From contig MU128960.1 of NCBI GenBank assembly GCA_014904985.1, positions 124,001 through 188,000 of the forward strand: 64,000 nucleotides of DNA, given 5' to 3'. The notes beneath the pieces are model-generated. The model searched no databases. It was not told the origin of the DNA and saw only the letters and a program-made list of their open reading frames with translations. A program made the position numbers and the translations under genes. How positions within the stretch are numbered: the stretch's first letter is position 1; every line of letters starts with the position of its first letter. Below are positions 59,617 through 64,000 of this stretch, in pieces. The stretch comes from Hydnum rufescens UP504. Taxonomy: Eukaryota; Basidiomycota; Agaricomycetes; Cantharellales; Hydnaceae.

Positions 59617-60853
59617 CTATGGCTCTGGGAGGCCTGCATACGGCCCAATCGTTGAACGAGGCACAGGATTTGACTGCGACTCTACGAATCTTTGCATGCC
59701 GGGAGACTGCGTTGTAGAGGAATTATTCCCTTCGATCATCGCAACCGATGTGTACCTAACTTGGCTAAAAGGCTCATTCTCAGGGAGGGCCTGAAGGTGG
59801 TTTCTCTTCGGATATCTTCTCCGTCGCCACCAGAAGATGAAGGCCGCGAGAGCTAACAGAGCGACTAGCCCTACGACGCCCCCAGCGATAGGGCCGGCGT
59901 TGTCGTTGTGATGCGTATTTTGGATTGGAGACGTTGGCGACGGCTAATGACGACCGTAAACAAAATGATGGTAAATGAAGGCGGGAGAAAATTACGAACA
60001 GATCTAGACGACTGTATATTCCGCAGGGTGTATCAGGATCAGCATAGAAACCGCCGAGCACCATATGTACGTACTGATAGTGATGCCGAAGGCTTTGTAC
60101 ATGGGCGGAGCGTGTGGTCAGGACCAATGAGACAGTGAAGCGCCCAACGTATCACTTACTGTGCCCGTGGTCGATGAGAGTTGCGATGCAGTGGAAAGGG
60201 TGGACGTCGCAGATGCCACCGACTACGGAGACGTTCAGTACAGTCGGGGCGTAATTTTGAGGCGAACGAATGGACGAACCAGAGATGATATAGATGCCAG
60301 AGATATACTTGCCGACAAAACAGGGTTGGGCTTTATGAAAAACGTAAGGCAATCGCAGCATGGCGGGTAAGAGGTGCCCTACCTCAACGGTAAGGGTGTC
60401 GCTAGCAAGCGGAAGTGGTGCTGCATGGAGTGAGCACGCGCTACTCGGCAGCGGATGGAGATCTCTCACCAATGGCGTCTTGTATGACAAACGCAATTTG
60501 CGTGCCCGCGGGGACGTCAACTTGCCTTGTGCAGAGTTCAGCCTTCTACTCAAGACAAAGCAGATTCAACGATCAGTTGTAATCACCAGTATGTTACGTT
60601 GTCATTCGTGATGAGACTGTGAAGCGTCTTGTTTGGATTAAACTGTTCAACAGTGAACAGATAAGTTGGCTGAAGGTCCTCGAGGCATTGTCAGAAATTT
60701 TGAGAATGGGAGAATGCAGCGTAGACCGGGCACCTGGCCATCCCATTGAACAGAGTAGTTTGCACCGGCCAATAACGAGGTGGGATACAACAGGGTCAGA
60801 GCATATGACCTCGCAGCGAAGGCAAATAGGGACACGAAGGCGAAGAAGAGCAT
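59617..60853 (-). CDS. Signal-peptide, single-TM surface protein
   Basis: Starts MLFFAFVSLFAFAARSYALT (signal peptide, cut near residue 19), followed by LLYPTSLLAGANYSVQWDG, the N-terminal pattern of Kre9/Knh1-like Ser-Thr wall proteins. Middle exons: VEQFNPNKTLHSLITNDNVT, VDVPAGTQIAFVIQDAIG, then a Ser/Thr-rich piece near 60240-60160. The TM segment is AGPIAGGVVGLVALLALAAF at about 59890-59830, with a WWRRRRRYPKRN stop-transfer block. The cytosolic tail PENEPFSQVRYTSVAMIEGN ends LPEP at 59617. Intron borders in the ectodomain were not all resolved. This layout is common in basidiomycetes; a wall-sensor or adhesion role is inference. Confidence 0.65.
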
Positions 60854-61314
60854 GGGGAAATACGGGAGAAACGAGCTCCCCTATACAGCTCTTACAGCTT
60901 TAGAGCTCGATTACGTGTGATTCTCGGGTTTTGCAAATGAGTGTGGAGGCGGTGCATTTCATGTCACTCAAAGTAAAATGGACAGGGGTCGTTCATGAAT
61001 CATTTATTGACAAATAATGTGCAACCGTAGAACGGTGTGGCGCCTTATCAATCTGTTCTTCCATTCCTTGAACAGCGAGAAGGCCTTTTTCTCAGACTCA
61101 ATATGGAAATCGAGGGAACACCCAAAAAGGAAATATTTAATTACGGCAGGTACCGAACCTCTGCAAAGGCTAGGGATCACTGTTGGCAGTCATTGTATGC
61201 ATATAACTACATGTTTGTGCAGTATCATGGGCCAGGGGTGTCCCCAGCAAGACTTCACCTTGAGTACCAACCCTCTACATTTTAGACTTAACCCTAACCT
61301 TAGTGTATTACATA
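60854..61314. other. Intergenic region
   Basis: No gene seen. Confidence 0.4.
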
Positions 61315-61430
61315 ATATAAGCAGCGGATGCAGAGAGAGTATTTGAACGCAGGAAGCTTCTCTGACATTACGAAAGGTTTGCACGCTCCATAGGATCTTT
61401 AAAGGATCGGCAGCGCCACAGAAATAGAGC
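61315..61430 (+). mobile_element. hAT transposase C-terminal scrap
   Basis: One frame reads ADAERVFERRKLL, a stop, then HYERFARSIGSLKDRQRH. It resembles the hAT dimerisation region (S-A-x-x-ERVFSxGRxLLS...R..L). Stops and loss of everything upstream show a fossil. Confidence 0.4.
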
Positions 61431-62198
61431 AGAGTGTGCTGGCCGTATGAATGACGTGTTGAATATGGTTCAGATTGACCGCTTACAACCGGCATAACTT
61501 TTCTCTCACAAGAAGACGGCCATTGATGCGCAGATGCGACGCATGAGAGCAGGACCCCTATACCATAAAAGGTAATACCCCATCGACACGGTCCGGAATT
61601 ACCCGCGACAACACGACTCTGTAACGCTCCTCAAAGCTCCTGCGTGCTATTTATCAGTCTACGGAGGATCAGAATGCAAGCGATTCCCTTTTTTATGTTT
61701 TAGAGGCTATTCCTTCGGATTTTTTTAAATTAGTGTTCGAAGTTCATTTTACCCCAGGCATACTTAGTATATCCACGGTTCTGAGATACTCACGTTCAAG
61801 GGTTGCAAAAAATTACCAAAAGCAGAGTGGTGGCTCCAGCCGAGTGATCATGGGATTTATCTCGTACCTGAAAGATCCTATACCCCCATTTGGTGGGACG
61901 AAAGATGGCTGGGCACACGGCCGCTTATACAATATCCGCGTTCGTGATTATGTAATTCGAATCAGCAGGCCCAAGCAACGAGTCTGCCTCCCTCCAGCTT
62001 CTGCTACGTTTTAGAGAGTCGTCTCTCATCTTCCCATCATATAATTCAGGCTCCGCCTCAGATTACCAGATAATCTAACCGGTTATCCCTAGTCGTAGTA
62101 CTAGATACTATCTCTTATCTCGCTTCAACGCATCGGAAGCGGTTCAGCCGCCACTTATTAGTCCTTCGCTGGGTAGAGTGAGCTCCTCCAGGAAAACT
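61431..62198. other. Intergenic region
   Basis: No gene supported. The open frame at 61733-62014 has no known features. Promoter side of the permease to the right. Confidence 0.4.
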
Positions 62199-64000
62199 AT
62201 GGGCAGATTCCGCGTCAACTTCGAGGGAATGACTTCCCTGAAGGCTTGGGAGCTCCATCCTGAGCCGTCCACCTTGGCCACCAACCCGAACTATAGCAAC
62301 AAGGTTTGTTCAGCTCAATCATGGTAAACCCATTTCCAACTTTTTATCTAGGACATGGATCCCACCCCGCCGGACCAGCGCGTCTGGTCAATGTTCAGTT
62401 ATATCTCACTCTGGATCTCTGATGCATTTAACACCGCCTCCTGGGAACTTGCTTCTGCTTCGATTTCCCTCGGCTTGGGATGGAGGCAGAGTCTCGAGGC
62501 CATTGCTATTGGCCACATTTTGATTGCACTCGTTATTACCGCGAATGGAGTTATTGGTGCACGACTCCATGTGCCCTTTCCTGTTTTGAATCGGTCGTCA
62601 TTTGGTTTCTGGTTCAGCTATTTCACCGTCATCAGCCGGTATATCCTTTCCGTCCCCTTTTTCCATTCCGGGGACTTAGTTCTTGATGTCTAGGGCTGTA
62701 TTGGCAATGTTCTGGTTTGCTATCCAGACTTTCACCGGCAGTGAATGTGTCTATCAGATGATCAAGGCGATATGGCCATCATTTGCACATCTCCCTAATC
62801 ACATCCCAGCATCCTCCAACATAACTAGTGCGGGTTCGTGGCTGCGATTGTATATTGTATTTCCAACGGGCCGGAATCGCTAATATTTCGCATCCGTCAG
62901 GGCTGCTATCTTACTTCATCTTTTGGCTTATCCAGTTTCCATTCCTGCTGGTTTCGCCACAGCGAATTCGATGGTTGTTCCTCGTCAAAGCCACTATTGT
63001 ACCCCCAACTTTTCTGGCCATGATGATTTGGGCGTTCGCGAAGACAGGCGGTGGCCCGCTATTGAACCAGCCGAGTGCTATCCAGGGTAGCCTTCAATCT
63101 TGGGCATGGTTGAACACCATGAACAGTGCTCTTGGAAACTATGCGGTATGAGAGCTCTCAAACATGGGAAACACTCTGATCACGTGACGTTGCCGATGCC
63201 CAGACTATGTCAGTTAATATTCCCGACTTTACACGATACGCTCGACGTCCCAGAGAGTACGCATCACGTCCTCGTGATTCACGCATCTTCGCTCATGCGT
63301 TATCTTCATTAGTACCGTTGTTCAGTTAATCATCATTCCGATTTTCTTCACATTCACCGCCTTCATCGGAATTGCTGTCACGTCCGCAGGAAACATTTTA
63401 TACGGCTCATATATTTGGGATCCTCTCCGGCTCATTGACAAGTGGGATAATCGAGCTGCTCATTCTTTGCTGCGTTCTCTTTCGCTCTGGCCACCCTTGG
63501 AACCAACATTTCTGCAAACTCTATCTCTGCTGCGAATGATTTCACGGCTCTGGCTCCGAAGGTCTGGCGACCCCGCTCCTGCACTCTCTTCTTGGAGTGC
63601 AACGCCTCACAACTTTGTCCATCACATAGTATATCAACATTCGTCGAGGCCAGATCATCTGTGCGATTATCGGAGGCTGGGCTATATGCCCTTGGGAAAT
63701 CTTGGCTCATGCAATAGGATTCCTATCCTTCATGTCTGGGTACACGATCGTTTTGAGTCCTATTGCTGCCGTCATGATCGTCGATTACTGGTTGGTCAAG
63801 CGCGGAAACGTGGACATCCCTGCCTTGTATCGACCCGAAGGTCGCTATCGGTATTGGTATGGCACGGTATGTCACGTTTCTCGGCGTCGAGATATATCCG
63901 CCTAACGCGTGAATTTGTTAGAACTGGCGCGCCGCGTTGGCCCTCTTCGTCACCATCCCACTGGGCCTTCCAGGGCTCATAAATGTTATAAACACCAAGG
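62199..64000 (+). CDS. NCS1 nucleobase/allantoin permease (3' end outside window)
   Basis: Fur4/Dal4-type proton symporter for uracil, uridine, allantoin or related compounds in the plasma membrane. Start at ATG 62199 (MGRFRVNFEGMTSLKAWEL). Intron GTTTGT...TATCTAG joins NPNYSNK to DMDPTPPDQRVWSMFSYISL. TM and signature pieces follow: ITANGVIGARLHVPFPVLNR; SSFGFWFSYFTVISRAVLAM; GSECVYQMIKAIWPSFAHLP; LLSYFIFWLIQFPFLLVSPQ; SAIQGSLQSWAWLNTMNSAL; SVNIPDFTRYAR (family motif); ITSAGNILYGSYIWDP-like segment at about 63380-63425; GTNISANSISAANDFTALAP; ICAIIGGWAICPWEI; SPIAAVMIVDYWLVKRGNVD. A last intron near 63867-63921 precedes NWRAALALF, and the gene leaves the window at GLINVINTK. Frames splice cleanly with normal introns. 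The exact substrate cannot be told. Confidence 0.88.

Noticed and set aside
61285..61305. Telomere-like CCCTAACC repeat
   Set aside because: Fewer than two repeat units and genes on both sides; chance.
62825..62900. GC donor in the permease gene (AGT|GCGGGT)
   Set aside because: A GT one base upstream (ACTA|GTGCGG) restores the frame.

Overview
The window looks like nuclear DNA from a filamentous basidiomycete, most likely an Agaricomycete. Genes are broken by many short introns (about 45-100 nt, GTRNGT...YAG, often with CTRAC/CTGAC branch sites). Spacing is loose (about 20 genes or gene remnants in 64 kb), and several families typical of mushrooms appear: an agaricomycete-type HNH nuclease gene, a paired secreted-protein gene, a signal peptide/Ser-rich/single-TM protein, and a Zn2Cys6 factor. 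No bacterial operon structure, CRISPR array or rRNA was seen.

Left part (1-18.5 kb), conserved genes: the 3' end of a WDR26/Gid7-like WD40 gene (+), a long Ser-rich DYRK/Pom1-type protein kinase (+), a four-TM protein of unknown role (-), a small disordered protein (+), trimethylguanosine synthase TGS1 (-), a METTL21/EFM-type protein methyltransferase (+) and a small orphan gene (+).

Middle part (19-38.7 kb), accessory and partly decayed: a diverged copy of the 5' end of the mitochondrial uL15 gene (the intact gene lies 12.6 kb downstream); a broken unknown gene; a repeat-rich 2.4-kb gap with two related tRNA/SINE-like repeats; a large unrecognised gene (24.5-27.9 kb) whose product ends in long hydrophobic segments; a frameshifted beta-lactamase/EstB-like gene; the real mitochondrial uL15 gene; a decayed amino-acid permease; a truncated Rsp5-type HECT gene whose catalytic Cys codon reads Ser; and a small secreted protein.

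40.4-46.9 kb: a large inverted duplication. Two arms of about 2.1 kb each carry one intact copy of the same five-exon secreted-protein gene, pointing towards each other, around a 2.3-kb spacer holding an HNH-endonuclease-type gene with a frameshift.

Right part (47.3-64 kb): DUG2-like WD40/M20 peptidase of glutathione breakdown (-), a small Zn2Cys6 protein (+), eIF1A (-), a signal-peptide/single-TM protein (-), a hAT transposase scrap, and an NCS1 nucleobase permease (+) running off the end.

Recurring oddity: at least three introns (in the DYRK kinase, TGS1 and eIF1A) must use a GC-AG splice pair to keep strongly conserved protein sequence in frame. Gene models below were built by eye; exon ends are given where the reading frame decides them.
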